The notes under the pieces: model-generated
Told to the model about the DNA's origin: nothing
What the model saw: the letters and a program-made list of their open reading frames with translations, nothing else
The model's database searches: none
Assembly (NCBI RefSeq): GCF_900090285.1
Contig: NZ_LT607754.1
Coordinates: forward strand, 4,738,001 to 4,802,000
Source: Micromonospora inositola
GTDB lineage: Bacteria; Actinomycetota; Actinomycetes; Mycobacteriales; Micromonosporaceae
Reading direction: 5' to 3'
DNA: 64,000 nt
Shown: positions 26,640-35,756 of the stretch, in pieces
Layout: each line of letters opens with the position of its first letter
Position numbering within the stretch: position 1 is the first letter of the stretch
Position numbers and translations under genes: made by a program

Positions 26640-27839
26640 TTATCTGAGCGGTACTGTCCGGACATCGGGCGTTGCGGCCAGGAGGAGCGCCGACACGGCC
26701 CCGAAAGCGGCGGCACCGACGAAGACCAAACCCGGTGATGCGTACGCCAGCGACCACCCGAACGCCGCGCCAGCCGCAAGCGGCACCGCGGTCTCCGCAA
26801 CGGCACCGATTCCGGTCAGCGCACCCTGCACGGTCCCCTGCTCGTCGGCTCGGACGCTGCGAGAGATCCACGACTGCGCGGCCGTACTGCCGACCGAGCC
26901 GAGCACGCCGACCGCCTGCAGGACGTGGAGCATCCACGGCACGGACACGAACGCCGTTCCTAGCAGCGCCGCGACGCCGAGCAGGCTGCCGGCCACCGCG
27001 GCACGCTTGTCGCCGAGCAGGCGGACGACCGGGCCGACGGCCCGGGCCTGGAAGACCGCGCCGGCGAGCGCGCCCGCCGCCATCACGACGCCGACGTGCG
27101 CGGTGCTCCAAGCAAACTGGTACGTAAGGAAGAACGTCCAGACCGACTGATGGGTCATGCGCGCGACGTCGGCGCAGAAGCGGGCGTACGCGAGCCGCCC
27201 GAGCACCGGCCGGCGCAGGACGACAGCGACGGCACCGACCGGGTTCGCCATCCGCAGGGTCAGCGGGATCCGGTCGCCGGGCCGCGACTCGGGCAGGACG
27301 AACCAGCCGTACGCGACGTTGGCGAAGGACAGCGCGGCCGCGGCGAAGAACGGCAGGCGTACGTCGACGGCGCCGAGCAGGCCGCCGATGGTCGGGCCGG
27401 CGACGAAGCCGAGCCCGAACGCGGAGCCGATCAGCCCGTACGCGCGAGCCCGCGACTCGGGTTCCGTGACGTCCGCGATGTACGCGTTGACCACGGTGTT
27501 CGTACCCGCGGACGCACCGGCGAGGGCGTGGAACAGCAAGAGTGTCCAAGGGCTGGGTGAGATCGCGTGGGCCAGCCAGTCGACGCCGAGGCAGGTCAGC
27601 GACGCGAGCAGGACGGGACGCCGGCCGTACCGGTCGGAGAGCCGTCCGAGCAGCGGCGAGACGACGAACTGCAGCAGCCCGTAGATCGAGCCGAGCAGGC
27701 CGGACCAGCGGACAGCGGCGGTGGCGTCCTCGGTGACGGCCGTCATCAGGGCCGGCACGATCGGCACGATCAGGCCGAGCCCGAGCATGTCGAGGAAGAC
27801 GGTGACGAGGAGAAAGGAGAGGGCGGGCGCCCGGCGCAT
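26640..27839 (-). CDS. MFS transporter, TetA-like (DHA1 drug:H+ antiporter type)
   Basis: 399 aa from ATG 27839. Twelve membrane segments can be counted. Motif A is clear in the loop between helices 2 and 3 (SPLLGRLSDRYGRRPVLLASL), and VTEPESRARAYGLIGSAFGLGFVAGPTIGGLL is the helix 5 region typical of the TCR/Tet group. Such proteins export drugs in exchange for protons. There is no TetR-like repressor beside it. Upstream a short palindrome AGATAATCT and a TTGACA on the reverse strand (27922-27927) hint at a promoter. The exported compound is unknown. Confidence 0.88.
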   Translation of the reverse strand: MRRAPALSFLLVTVFLDMLGLGLIVPIVPALMTAVTEDATAAVRWSGLLGSIYGLLQFVVSPLLGRLSDRYGRRPVLLASLTCLGVDWLAHAISPSPWTLLLFHALAGASAGTNTVVNAYIADVTEPESRARAYGLIGSAFGLGFVAGPTIGGLLGAVDVRLPFFAAAALSFANVAYGWFVLPESRPGDRIPLTLRMANPVGAVAVVLRRPVLGRLAYARFCADVARMTHQSVWTFFLTYQFAWSTAHVGVVMAAGALAGAVFQARAVGPVVRLLGDKRAAVAGSLLGVAALLGTAFVSVPWMLHVLQAVGVLGSVGSTAAQSWISRSVRADEQGTVQGALTGIGAVAETAVPLAAGAAFGWSLAYASPGLVFVGAAAFGAVSALLLAATPDVRTVPLR

Positions 27840-28040
27840 TGCGGCTCCTGAGTGTCGAGAGGGCAGGGCCCCCTCGCGACTCACGGTCCGCCGAAAGTAC
27901 GGAGGATCAGATTATCTCCGCTGTCAAATCATTTCTCACCCTCGCACCGCGGGCATGCCCGCCGACAACGCATCGACCGTTATCGTGATGCGGCGATCGA
28001 CGCGCTGCGGTGAACGGCCTCCGGTCGAGCCGTCCAGCCA

Positions 28041-28122
28041 AGAAGCGACATCCGGATCTGCCGCTGGTCGGGCGTTGGCAGCTCAGCGGGTGAGGCACAT
28101 CCGGCCATGCCGAGATGAGTGC
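28041..28122 (+). repeat. Dispersed repeat, two-box element
   Basis: Left box ATCCGGATCTGCCGC (28050-28064) and right box CATCCGGCCATGCCGAGATG (starting 28098), TGCCG anchors 49 bp apart. It ends 28 bp before the next gene. Confidence 0.75.
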
Positions 28123-28150
28123 AGCGCCTGCAAACTTGTGTCGAAACGAT

Positions 28151-28477
28151 TCATACTGCTGTCAGCCGTTTCGCGGCTATCCGCCGAATCCTTTTCGTTC
28201 GGCCATATTGCGCCAACTGCTCAAGGGTGCGGACCACGGTCGAGGTCTCCGCAAGCATGATCTGCAACCAGTCGGTCCAACCCGACAACGTCTCCTCACT
28301 CAGCTCCGACACGGCGCCCTGAGGTCGCAGGATGTCGACTTCTCGAGCGCGCCGGTATGCGTACTGCCGGTCTCTTTCACTGCGTGCCAGGCCGATCCAT
28401 CGCTCGCGGTGAGGCGCATCCACCCACTCCACCATTTGCACCACAACGGCCGCGACTAAGGCGTCGTCCTGGTCCAC
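28151..28477 (-). CDS. Hypothetical protein
   Basis: 108 aa with a GTG start at 28477. Sequence DDALVAAVVVQMVEWVDAPHRERWIGLARSERDRQYAYRRAREVDILRP is helical and charged, ending TKRIRRIAAKRL. No motif recognised. The frame continues upstream of the GTG without a stop for a short distance, so the 5' end is uncertain and the gene could be a truncated member. It sits between two repeat elements. Confidence 0.45.
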   Translation of the reverse strand: MDQDDALVAAVVVQMVEWVDAPHRERWIGLARSERDRQYAYRRAREVDILRPQGAVSELSEETLSGWTDWLQIMLAETSTVVRTLEQLAQYGRTKRIRRIAAKRLTAV

Positions 28478-28993
28478 GGAGACGGCAGTGGAGCAGTAGA
28501 TGACAAGTCTCCACGGGTATCGCCCTTTGATAGAGCGGCCAGCGCTGGTGCTCGTCGCTCATGTCATCCGGCGGTGGCACATCGAGGCATCCGGCCAATA
28601 GCCGAAGAGACGTTTTCAGCGGGTCCCCGGCCGGCGGTGAGTTGGTTTCCCTGTCCCGGTGCACCGGCTGCTCCCTCGTGGCCGATTCGGATGCAAGCGT
28701 CTCAACGCCGGCCGGGACACGCGCAGTCAGGTTAGGTGCGGGCCGAGCCAACGGAGTCGAACCAGCTCATGCCCGTACGGCAACGTGAACTCGCTACGAC
28801 GCACCCATCCCGCGTGTCCTGCCCCGCACGGCACAAGGACAGACGCAGCTTCGATCTGCAAGCGAGGCGATACATTCCCCACACTCAAATGCCGCGTAGC
28901 GCTCGTCACGCAAGGTAACCAGCTCACGGGTGCACGCATCCGGACGTGCCGAGAAGAGGATGCGGCTCGTGCAGTCAGGCGTAGCCGCAGAGA
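28478..28993. other. Intergenic region with repeat copy
   Basis: 516 bp. A reverse frame ending at 28727 (GWVRRSEFTLPYGHELVRL) has some protein character but no start or family. A right-type repeat box sits at 28937. Nothing else is supported. Confidence 0.35.
28937..28956 (+). repeat. Dispersed repeat, right-type box
   Basis: CATCCGGACGTGCCGAGAAG, 38 bp from the 3' end of the DinB-like gene. Confidence 0.65.
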
Positions 28994-29512
28994 TCATCCT
29001 CTCTCCTCGGGTCTTGCGTCGAGTTGCTCTCGAAGGATGTCGGCGTGGCCGGAGTGCCGCGCCAGCTCTCGGATCATGTGTACGTAGATGTAGCGCAGTG
29101 ACACCCTGCCCAATCGGGGATGGGGCACGCTGTCGTCCAGCTCGAAATCCGCCGCAAGCCGCCTTGATTGCCCGCAGACATCCTCGTACTCCGCGACGAT
29201 GTCGGCGATGGTTTCGCTCGGGTCAACCTCCCAACTGGCGTCGTCCCCCGTGGAGTTGCCTGCGATCTGCTCTCGCGGAAGCTGGGCCAGGCAGTGGAGA
29301 AACCAGTTTCGTTCAACTGCGGCAGCGTGTTTGACAATGCCGATGAGTGTGGTCAGCGACGGCACCAGGCGTCGCCGAGCGTCCTGCTCCGACAATCCCT
29401 GCAGCTTGCTGATGAGCTCCTCCCGGTAAGCGTCGAGGAATGCCTCGAGGACGTCACGCTCCGGGGCGGTGCTCACCCGTTCTTCGCTGTCGAGCGGTCG
29501 CTGCGCGGTCAC
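28994..29512 (-). CDS. DinB/DUF664 superfamily protein
   Basis: 172 aa. It fits the four-helix DinB-like fold: LEAFLDAYREELISKLQGLSEQDARRRLVPSLTTLIGIVKHAAAVERNWF, with the metal-type histidine in VKHAAAVE and a second cluster at the C-terminus (MIRELARHSGHADILREQLDA). DUF664 members are thought to be metal-binding, some acting as thiol-dependent (mycothiol or bacillithiol) transferases. The three candidate metal histidines (H62-like, H165-like pair) are present. Single gene between repeat boxes. Confidence 0.85.
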   Translation of the reverse strand: MTAQRPLDSEERVSTAPERDVLEAFLDAYREELISKLQGLSEQDARRRLVPSLTTLIGIVKHAAAVERNWFLHCLAQLPREQIAGNSTGDDASWEVDPSETIADIVAEYEDVCGQSRRLAADFELDDSVPHPRLGRVSLRYIYVHMIRELARHSGHADILREQLDARPEERG

Positions 29513-29561
29513 AGCGGCACTCTAGACGTAGCGGCTGTGTACCTCCACCAAGCGTCGACGG

Positions 29562-29580
29562 ATGCACGGATCTGCCGCTG
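29562..29580 (+). repeat. Dispersed repeat, left-type box
   Basis: ATGCACGGATCTGCCGCTG, 50 bp beyond the 5' end of the DinB-like gene. Confidence 0.65.
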
Positions 29581-29724
29581 TCAGTGCCCGTCCTTCACAC
29601 GCGACTGCATGCGAGAAAGCGCTCAGAGATGTGGCAGGGAGGGTCGTGACGGCGGGTGCTGAGGCGGAGCCGTCCGCACCGCTAACCGAGAGCCACTCGT
29701 GCAACGCGGCGGTCAAGGCAACGG

Positions 29725-30174
29725 TCAGGAGACCGCAGCCTTGACCAGCTCGACGACCTTCTTCTCTACCACGGGGCTCCACTTCTGGAGCGCGTACGAC
29801 ACCGGCCACAGGTCCCCGTCGTCGAGGGTGGCCGTGTCCTGGAAGCCCAGGGTCGAGTACCGGTAGTTGAACTTGCCCGAGTCCTGGAAGAAGACGACGA
29901 TCTTGCCGTCCGCGTTCGCGTAGGCGGGCATCCCGTACCAGGTCTTTGGCGACAGCTCGGGGGCGGTAGCGGTCACTGTCGCATGAACGCGCTCGGCGAG
30001 CGCACGATCTTCCGGCGCCATCTGCGCGATCCTGTCGAGGACCGCCTGCAGCTCGTCGGCCTTCTTGGCGCCCTTCTTGCCCTCGGCGCGCAGCTCGGCG
30101 GCGCGCTCCTTCATCGCGGCACGCTCCTCGGCGCTGAAGCCGTCGGACCCGGTCGTGGAATTCTTCGCGGACAT
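29725..30174 (-). CDS. DUF1801/YdhG-like domain protein
   Basis: 149 aa. The N-terminal 45 residues are charged and lysine/glutamate-rich (SAEERAAMKERAAELRAEGKKGAKKADEL). The rest carries the DUF1801 pattern: ELSPKTWYGMPAYANADGKIVVFFQDSGKFNYRYSTLGFQD and a helical end KKVVELVKAAVS. The fold is known from YdhG/frataxin-like iron-binding proteins, but function is unsettled. ATG 30174 has a plausible upstream site. Single gene. Confidence 0.8.
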   Translation of the reverse strand: MSAKNSTTGSDGFSAEERAAMKERAAELRAEGKKGAKKADELQAVLDRIAQMAPEDRALAERVHATVTATAPELSPKTWYGMPAYANADGKIVVFFQDSGKFNYRYSTLGFQDTATLDDGDLWPVSYALQKWSPVVEKKVVELVKAAVS

Positions 30175-30399
30175 TCTCGGGCTGCCTTTCGCCGTTCAAG
30201 GCTCGGCGAGATGCCGGCCATCTGGGAGAAGGCTAGGCCCGACGACACCCTGGCGCTTCTCGATTCCTGATCGGATCGGAGGCCAGACGAGGCGTTTGAG
30301 TAGCGCGCTCTTCACTGAGGGATCGTCCGGAAGCCGATGACAGGGCGTTCGTTCAGGCTGATGTACCGGAGCGGCTCGGGTCGCCCCCCGCGATGCGGC

Positions 30400-30442
30400 T
30401 TGACGTCGCTACTACGTCCTGCGATGCTACGCAGGACGTAGT
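30400..30442 (+). promoter_or_regulatory. Promoter with 13-bp PadR operator dyad
   Basis: Perfect inverted arms ACTACGTCCTGCG (30411-30423) and CGCAGGACGTAGT (30430-30442), six-base loop, overlapping a possible promoter (TTGACG at 30400; 17 bp; GATGCT). A strong GGAGG follows. The position fits autoregulation by the PadR protein. Confidence 0.75.
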
Positions 30443-30456
30443 AACTGGAGGAAAGT

Positions 30457-30771
30457 ATGTCTGGGCTGTCTCAACTCGGTAGGTTCTCGGAGCCCGCGTT
30501 GCTCATCCTGGTCAGCCTTGCTGACGGGGCGAAGCACGGCTATGCGATGCAGGATGACATCGCCGCCCTTACCGACGAACGGCCAGGACCGGGCACCCTG
30601 TACGGCGCGATCCGCCGCCTAGAAGAGCAGGACTACATCGAGTCGTTGCCGGAGCAGGACCGCCGGAAGCCATACCAACTCACCGACAGAGGCCGGGCGG
30701 CGCTGCAGGCCGAGCTACAGCGCATGCGCACGGTCGCCAGCACCGGGCTGCGTCGGCTGGCGGTCGCCTGA
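30457..30771 (+). CDS. PadR family regulator (short class)
   Basis: 104 aa, essentially only the winged helix: FSEPALLILVSLADGAKHGYAMQDDI, GPGTLYGAIRRLEEQDYIESL, RRKPYQLTDRGRAALQAEL. The short C-terminal helix is of the minimal PadR-s2 type. ATG 30457 follows GGAGG at 30448-30452. Its stop overlaps the start of the next gene (TGATG), so the pair is co-translated. It probably represses its own operon through the 13-bp dyad at 30411. Confidence 0.9.
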   Translation: MSGLSQLGRFSEPALLILVSLADGAKHGYAMQDDIAALTDERPGPGTLYGAIRRLEEQDYIESLPEQDRRKPYQLTDRGRAALQAELQRMRTVASTGLRRLAVA

Positions 30772-31679
30772 TGCCCGCGAACCGAAGCCGGTTGGTCCAC
30801 GTGGTGCTCGCCCTCTACCCGAGACGCGTCCGCGACCGCTACGGCGCCGAAATCGCCGAGTTGCTCACCCACTCACCCACGCCGGGACGTGACCTCGCCG
30901 ACGTGGCGTGGTGCGCCCTTGTCGACCGAGGAGCGTCACTGACCATGTCTCACGCTCGCCCACACCTGCTCAGACTGACGGGGCTGCTCGCCGCCCCGCT
31001 CGCGTTCGGAGTCGCGCTGGCGGCCCTGGCCAGCGTTGCTGTCGCCGTCCTCGGTTTGTTGGAAGGTTTCGGCTACCGGGTCGGGTACCGGCTCGCGGAC
31101 GTTGTGATCGCCGCTTCCGTGGTGCCGGTCGCTGTGGGCACGGTATGGATGGCGCGCCGAACCGGGCGTAGGGAGCACATCGCCGCGCCGATATTCGTCG
31201 TACCCACGGCCCTGGCGCTGGGGATCGTCGCGGTGGCGAGCCTGCAATACATAGGCGAAGCCCTGGGCGAAACATGGTGGGCAACGCTGATGTCGTCGCT
31301 GTGCTGGTACGCCGCCACGTTCGCGCTTGCCACCGGCGGCGCCGCACTGATTCAGCGGGCAAGGACCGGCGCCGCCTGGATGGTCATGGCGCTGGGCGGC
31401 GTCGCCATCCTCGAACTCACCTGCACCGTGTACGTGCTGCTCGTACACCGTTCGTACGGACTGCCCTCGTCGTCCGCGTTCGGCGCCTACCCGGTAGTGA
31501 TCACCGGAATCGACCCCGGGCTCGTCGGTGCCCCGGCGGGCCAGTTGGCCGAGGCGCTCAAAGGTCTGCCTGCCCTGCTCACGGTATGTACAGTGTTCAC
31601 GCTCACGCTGGTCATCACGCGCGCAAAGCGACAGCACGCGACGCCGAAGTCAGCCTCAGCCGCACCCCGCACGTCGTGA
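30771..31679 (+). CDS. Multi-pass membrane protein co-transcribed with PadR
   Basis: 302 aa. The first 65 residues (LVHVVLALYPRRVRDRYGAEIAELL) match the cytoplasmic start commonly seen in proteins encoded directly after short PadR regulators. Six or seven hydrophobic segments follow, and there is a basic C-terminal tail. The partnership with PadR is a frequent actinobacterial gene pair of unknown role, possibly envelope stress or antibiotic sensing. No transport motif is visible. Confidence 0.75.
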   Translation: MPANRSRLVHVVLALYPRRVRDRYGAEIAELLTHSPTPGRDLADVAWCALVDRGASLTMSHARPHLLRLTGLLAAPLAFGVALAALASVAVAVLGLLEGFGYRVGYRLADVVIAASVVPVAVGTVWMARRTGRREHIAAPIFVVPTALALGIVAVASLQYIGEALGETWWATLMSSLCWYAATFALATGGAALIQRARTGAAWMVMALGGVAILELTCTVYVLLVHRSYGLPSSSAFGAYPVVITGIDPGLVGAPAGQLAEALKGLPALLTVCTVFTLTLVITRAKRQHATPKSASAAPRTS

Positions 31680-31728
31680 ATCGCGCCCAGCCAGCAGAGA
31701 TCTCCACCCACCTCCGGACGCAGAGCAG

Positions 31729-31756
31729 ACATCCGCTTCTGCCGCCGTACGTGCGC
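31729..31756 (+). repeat. Dispersed repeat, left-type box
   Basis: ACATCCGCTTCTGCCGCCG followed by TACGTGCGCTGGGCCGCC. The same extended sequence lies at 37722 next to the intact paralogue, so the box was duplicated with the gene. It is 50 bp after the preceding stop. Confidence 0.7.
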
Positions 31757-31795
31757 TGGGCCGCCAGTGGCGCAAAGGAATCCTGCTCTGCAAAC

Positions 31796-32438
31796 TCATG
31801 CCGCCCGGAGCCAGCGGGTGTGGATGTCCTGGTAGCGGAGCGGATCGACGGCGGCCGGGTCATCGAGGAGTTTGACCAGTAGGGCACCGTCCGGGAGTCG
31901 GCGCGCCTGGGAAGCGATCTCGGGCAGCGGCGCCGGTGGCAGGTGGCGATCGGGGCCCAGGTAGGTCCACCAGCCGAGCTCAGCCGGCCAACCACCGGCC
32001 GGGTGGGAGGCGTCGTGGATGCCGAGATCCCACACCTGCTCGCACGACCACTCGTCGAGGACTCGGCCGGCGTCAGCGTTCAGGCGCTCGGCGACGTCAA
32101 GCCAACAAGCCGGTCAGTCGGGCATGCAACTCACGGAAGGTGTCGGCCTCGGGTGTCGGGCGGCGGTAACAAGAGGCGGCGTCCAACGCCCACACGAGAG
32201 TCCCTTCCTGCCAGTTCACGAAGACGCCGACGTCGCCGTTCGCCCAGAGCTTGCCATGCTCCGTGCCCGTCGCCATGGCGTCGAGTGCCGCCTGTGCGTC
32301 CTCGACCGTCCGCAGGTCGGCATCCGGGTTGGTGCACAGGTTGATCAGCCCATCGGGGCGTTGCGGGCGCAGGTCCCGGTCGGCTGCCAGGGCGTACAAC
32401 TCGCGAAGAGCTGGCAACGATGGTCTGTGATCGCCCAA
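31796..32438 (-). pseudogene. Truncated, frameshifted paralogue of the gene at 37793
   Basis: Two reading frames together reproduce most of the 233-aa protein encoded at 37793-38494: LRELYALAADRDLRPQRPDG ... RELHARLTGLLA, then WDLGIHDASHPAGGWPAELG ... LRYQDIHTRWLRAA. A single extra A near 32102 (CCAACA where the intact copy has CCACA) breaks the frame. The first 25 or so residues are missing, as the 5' sequence diverges beyond about 32410. It is clearly dead unless the extra base is a sequencing error. The flanking repeat box is shared with the intact copy. Confidence 0.85.
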
Positions 32439-32585
32439 TGCCGCGTCGCCCGCCAGAGTGAAAGACGAGGCCGCCTAGCCAGTCACGACGCGACACTGCG
32501 GAAGGCTCCCCCCGTTCGAAGCGAGCCAGTAGCAGAAAGAGCCACAGACCCCCGCGACGCGGAGACAGTAAGGCCCTGTCCACGG

Positions 32586-32653
32586 ACGTCCGGATCTGCC
32601 GCTGTCCGGGCGCGCGCGATGCTGGCCATGGTGCACGGTCATGCCGATGAGCG
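32586..32653 (+). repeat. Dispersed repeat, two-box element (63-bp twin at 59225)
   Basis: Left box ACGTCCGGATCTGCCGCTG (32586) and right box GTCATGCCGATGAGCG (32638). From 32591 to 32653 it matches 59225-59287 at about 55 of 63 positions, including the stretch between the boxes. Confidence 0.8.
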
Positions 32654-32745
32654 GGCACGTCGTTCTGCCCGCCCGCGGAGCAAACCCGTTGCGAGTGGCC
32701 GGCATCGGATGTCTGGTTGATCGGCCACCAATCACGGGAGAGAAC

Positions 32746-33327
32746 ATGACGCGCATGTCGCTGCCCACCCCCACGCTGCACACCGCTCGCCTTCGACTGC
32801 GCCCCTTCGACGACGCCGACGCGAACGACCTCTTCGCGCTGCACAGCAGCGCCTACGTGCTGCGCTACTGGGACGCGCCGCCGTGGAGCGAACGCGTGCG
32901 CGCCGAGCGGTTCATCACGGCTTGCCGGCAGATGGCAGAGGGGGGCACCGGGGCGCGGCTGGCCGTGGATCGTGTCTCCGACGGGGCGTTCATCGGCTGG
33001 TGCAGCCTGAACCGGTGGAATCCGGACTACCGCAGCGCGTCGCTGGGCTACTGCTTCGACGATGCAGCGTGGGGCCACGGCTACGCGACGGAGGCCGCGC
33101 GCGTTTTGCTGCGGTGGGCATTCGACACGCTGGACCTGAATCGCGTGCAGGCTGAGACCGATACGCGCAACGTGGCATCTGCCCGCGTGCTGGAGAAGCT
33201 CGGCTTCGTGCGTGAAGGGACGTTGCGGGAAGACTGCGTCGTGAACGGCGAGGTCTCCGACTCGTGGGTCTACGGGCTGATCAGGCGGGAGTGGCGGCCG
33301 TCGTCCGAGCCGGTTCCCGCCCGCTGA
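32746..33327 (+). CDS. GNAT N-acetyltransferase (RimJ/RimL type)
   Basis: 193 aa from ATG 32746 with GGGAG upstream; upstream in-frame sequence overlaps the repeat and is excluded. LHTARLRLRPFDDADANDLFALH is the standard N-terminus. LGYCFDDAAWGHGYATEAARVLLRWAFDTLDLNRVQAETDTRNVASARVLEKLGFVREGTL contains the acetyl-CoA loop (WGHGYATEA) and the NxxSxrvlEKlGF motif. Such enzymes acetylate protein N-termini or small amines, and the substrate is unknown. A single-gene unit after a repeat element. Confidence 0.9.
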   Translation: MTRMSLPTPTLHTARLRLRPFDDADANDLFALHSSAYVLRYWDAPPWSERVRAERFITACRQMAEGGTGARLAVDRVSDGAFIGWCSLNRWNPDYRSASLGYCFDDAAWGHGYATEAARVLLRWAFDTLDLNRVQAETDTRNVASARVLEKLGFVREGTLREDCVVNGEVSDSWVYGLIRREWRPSSEPVPAR

Positions 33328-33516
33328 GTCCTCGCTCCCTCGCGCGACGTCGCCCGGCATCCGGGCGCTTCGCTTCGCTGCGTCGAGGGGCCGGCACCGG
33401 GCACTCTCATGCCGCTGACGGGGCATGTCGCCAACCTATTTCGTGCCACCGTCAGTGCCGGTTGGGGTGGGCCTACGCGGGCCAGCGGACTTGGCCGGGC
33501 CGGTGGCTGGGGCATC

Positions 33517-34074
33517 ATGACCGTCGTGACTCCGTTCGAAGAACTCCTCTATGCGCTGGAGGGCGCTGGGCTGTGGTCGGGTACCTCCGAAGATCAGAAG
33601 CGCGCGCTGATCCGGGCCTTGGATTCCGGCGAAGACGTGACGTGGACCGCTGGCGGCGCCTGGCGTGCGGATGGTGAGGATCTCGCCGATGGAGATGTCG
33701 AGGCGTGGTTGGGCAATATGGCGGGGCCGCTAAACGACTGTGGCGTTGAACTCCGAGTCGCTACTGTCTCCGGTCCCCTCGAAGTGGGCTCGGCCGGCTA
33801 CTCAGTGCGGGTGAACGGAACGATGCTCAATCTCTACGCGTTCGCCGAGGACGAGCCCGGAGTTCCAGCAACCGAAGACCCATGGATGAACTGCTCTGTC
33901 GAGCCCGCCGCTGAGGTGAACCGCCTTCTCAAAGCGGCTGGAAGTAGCCGTCGTGTCGCCCTGTTCTGGCCGGGCAGTAATGACGGGTTCTCGGTGCTCG
34001 GCGAGCACAGCGTTCTTGGGCGAACCTGCCCAGGCGCCGTGGTCTCGGGCTCATGGGACTGCGTCATCCCATAG
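33517..34074 (+). CDS. Hypothetical protein
   Basis: 185 aa from ATG 33517. Soluble, acidic, with no recognised motif (FEELLYALEGAGLWSGTSED; VTWTAGGAWRADGEDLADGD; VALFWPGSNDGFSVLGEHSV). The composition and the alternation of short strands and helices recall small immunity-type or ligand-binding proteins, but no family can be named. Weak repeat-like boxes (CACTCTCATGCCGCTGACGG at about 33402, CTCATGCCGCGG at about 34122) flank it. Confidence 0.6.
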   Translation: MTVVTPFEELLYALEGAGLWSGTSEDQKRALIRALDSGEDVTWTAGGAWRADGEDLADGDVEAWLGNMAGPLNDCGVELRVATVSGPLEVGSAGYSVRVNGTMLNLYAFAEDEPGVPATEDPWMNCSVEPAAEVNRLLKAAGSSRRVALFWPGSNDGFSVLGEHSVLGRTCPGAVVSGSWDCVIP

Positions 34075-34419
34075 GAGATGCGATGTTGAGGCCAAGGCGG
34101 TGCCTCAGATGCCAGCAACCTCTCATGCCGCGGTCAGGGCGGCCGGGCTCAGCGCGTCGAAGTCTGCGGTTCACCGCTGTAGGCGCTGTGATCGCCGGCA
34201 GGTGACGTGGCGGGGCCGGTCTCGGTCGCCAGCGGTGGTCGAAGTTCAGGTGGTCACAGCGGGACCGCATTCACTGGCGCGGTCGCCGCCGCGCTCGGCG
34301 ACCGCGAACCCGCGGACCTCGCGCAGGTGCTGGTCGCCCGGGAGATGTTCGGCCGCTGGCTCACCCCGTAGACCATGCGCGACAGCTCACGTGTCTGACT
34401 GCCCGGAACGCTCGTTCGC
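34075..34419. other. Intergenic region with gene fragment
   Basis: 345 bp. A forward frame ending with a stop at 34369 reads FTGAVAAALGDREPADLAQV then LVAREMFGRWLTP, which looks like a C-terminal gene fragment without its start. A weak repeat box lies near 34122. Nothing else is supported. Confidence 0.4.
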
Positions 34420-34929
34420 CTACGCGACGCGACTGTCTTCGGCTGGCGCTGTTGGCCGGATGCCTCCCTGGCCCACCGCGTTTGCTGACTTCTGCTCGTT
34501 CGGCGATACGGCGCTCAGGTCTGCGGATCTGGGCACGCGCTTGCCGAGGTTGACGAAGAGCAGGATCAGACCGACGGTAAGCGCGATGTGGCCGAGCCCG
34601 GCGAGGCCCGCGATGGCGTCGCCGCTGTCACGGCCGTATACCGTCAGCGCCCCGTGGACGATCATGGCGGTGATCGTGACGGCGAGTCCGGCGTTGTAGA
34701 CCCAGAAGAACCCGGCGAACAGCCGGCGGTTGGCGGTCAGCGTAAACAGCTTCTCCAGCGCCAGCACGATCAGGAAGAACAACATGCCAAGCGCGAGCAG
34801 GTGGGTGTGCACCAGAGCGAGTTGCGTGTCACCGCTGTAGTGCTCGATCTTCGTGATCTCGCGGTATGCCAGACCGCTGACCAGGCCGAGGATCATGTAG
34901 ACGTGCGCTGCGACGTAGAGCTTTCTCAC
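34420..34929 (-). CDS. DUF2871 family membrane protein
   Basis: 169 aa with a GTG start at 34929, chosen because family members begin K/R-KLYxAAHVYMILGL. Four membrane helices: YMILGLVSGLAYREI, HLLALGMLFFLIVLALEKL, GFFWVYNAGLAVTITAMIV and GLGHIALTVGLILLFVNLG. Conserved histidines (AAHVY, LVHTHLLALG) resemble haem-copper-type assembly membrane proteins, but function is unknown. The open frame continues upstream into unrelated sequence. Single gene. Confidence 0.8.
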   Translation of the reverse strand: MRKLYVAAHVYMILGLVSGLAYREITKIEHYSGDTQLALVHTHLLALGMLFFLIVLALEKLFTLTANRRLFAGFFWVYNAGLAVTITAMIVHGALTVYGRDSGDAIAGLAGLGHIALTVGLILLFVNLGKRVPRSADLSAVSPNEQKSANAVGQGGIRPTAPAEDSRVA

Positions 34930-35166
34930 CGGCTCAGCATGCGCCCTGGCCACCGAGATGATCAAGGGCGAATCCGGAAACCCGCCATTAATACTGCAAC
35001 GGCGGGTCGTAGCTTCGGCTGCTGATCGCTGGGCTGGTTGTTGTGGATGCGCAACTGGTCGGGTCGCAGGATGCCGGGTTGGCGGAGTTGCTTCCGGTTT
35101 GCGCGTCGGTTTGATCGGGTCGGGTCGATACCGGAGCTGCCTGAGCCGGATCACGGTGGCGCAGGT

Positions 35167-35205
35167 ATCCGGTTCTGCCGCGAGGCGCTCGGTCATGCCG
35201 ATGAG
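35167..35205 (+). repeat. Dispersed repeat, compact two-box element
   Basis: Left box ATCCGGTTCTGCCGC (35167) and right box ATGCCGATGAG (35195), only 20 bp apart. It ends 8 bp before the stop of the next gene. Confidence 0.75.
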
Positions 35206-35213
35206 GCTGATCC

Positions 35214-35730
35214 TCAATCCTTGGCCGTGCCGCGGTGGTGGTGGCGCTCGGCGAGTTGCTTCAGGTTCAGTAGCTGACGTCGAGCCATGATCAGGTCGCC
35301 GACGGACAGCCCGAGGGCGACCCAGCGGGTGGTCTGCATGACGACCTTGAGCAGCAAGCGCGTGTCGTGCTCCTGGGGCACGAGGACGTAGGACATGAAG
35401 GCGCCCATGATGGTGCCCGTCAGCTGTTTCCCCGGGTCGACCGAGACGATCCTGCCCAGCTTCCGCCCGCCTGCAGTAGTGAATCCTTCTCCGACTTGCG
35501 GCTCGGGAAGGCCTACCAGCTCTTGAGGTGAAGGGCGGGCCAAGGTTGTCGATCCAGTCATAGGAGTATGGCGCAAGCCTCACTTGTGCGACCCAGGGCC
35601 ACACCACGTCGGCAGACGCCTCGACGTGCACACCCCGCCACGCCTGCAGCACGGGCGAGACGACGAAGTCGTCGCACGGATAGCAGCGCAATATCTCGCT
35701 GTCGGTTACGCCCCACCGGTCACCGATCAT
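35214..35730 (-). pseudogene. SRPBCC family gene, frameshifted
   Basis: Frame 1 from ATG 35730 gives WGVTDSEILRCYPCDDFVVS ... HVEASADVVWPWVAQVRLAPYSYDWIDNLG. The protein then continues in another frame as RPSPQELVGLPEPQVGEGF ... LLLKVVMQTTRWVALGLSVGDLIMARRQLLNLKQLAERH. Removing one C from the run GGCCCGCCC near 35550 restores a single protein of about 171 aa. The pattern (xxvWpWvaQlr.apySyDwidNlg, later gtimgafxsyvlvP) is a START/SRPBCC lipid- or polyketide-binding relative common in actinomycetes. Either a real one-base insertion or a sequencing error. Confidence 0.7.
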
Positions 35731-35756
35731 GCATCCATCCTGCACCAACGCCCGGC

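Noticed and set aside
28727..28800. Possible tRNA on the reverse strand (GGTGCG...CGCACC ends, GGTTCGACTCC)
   Set aside because: The T stem and anticodon arm do not pair, and length and loops do not fit a tRNA.
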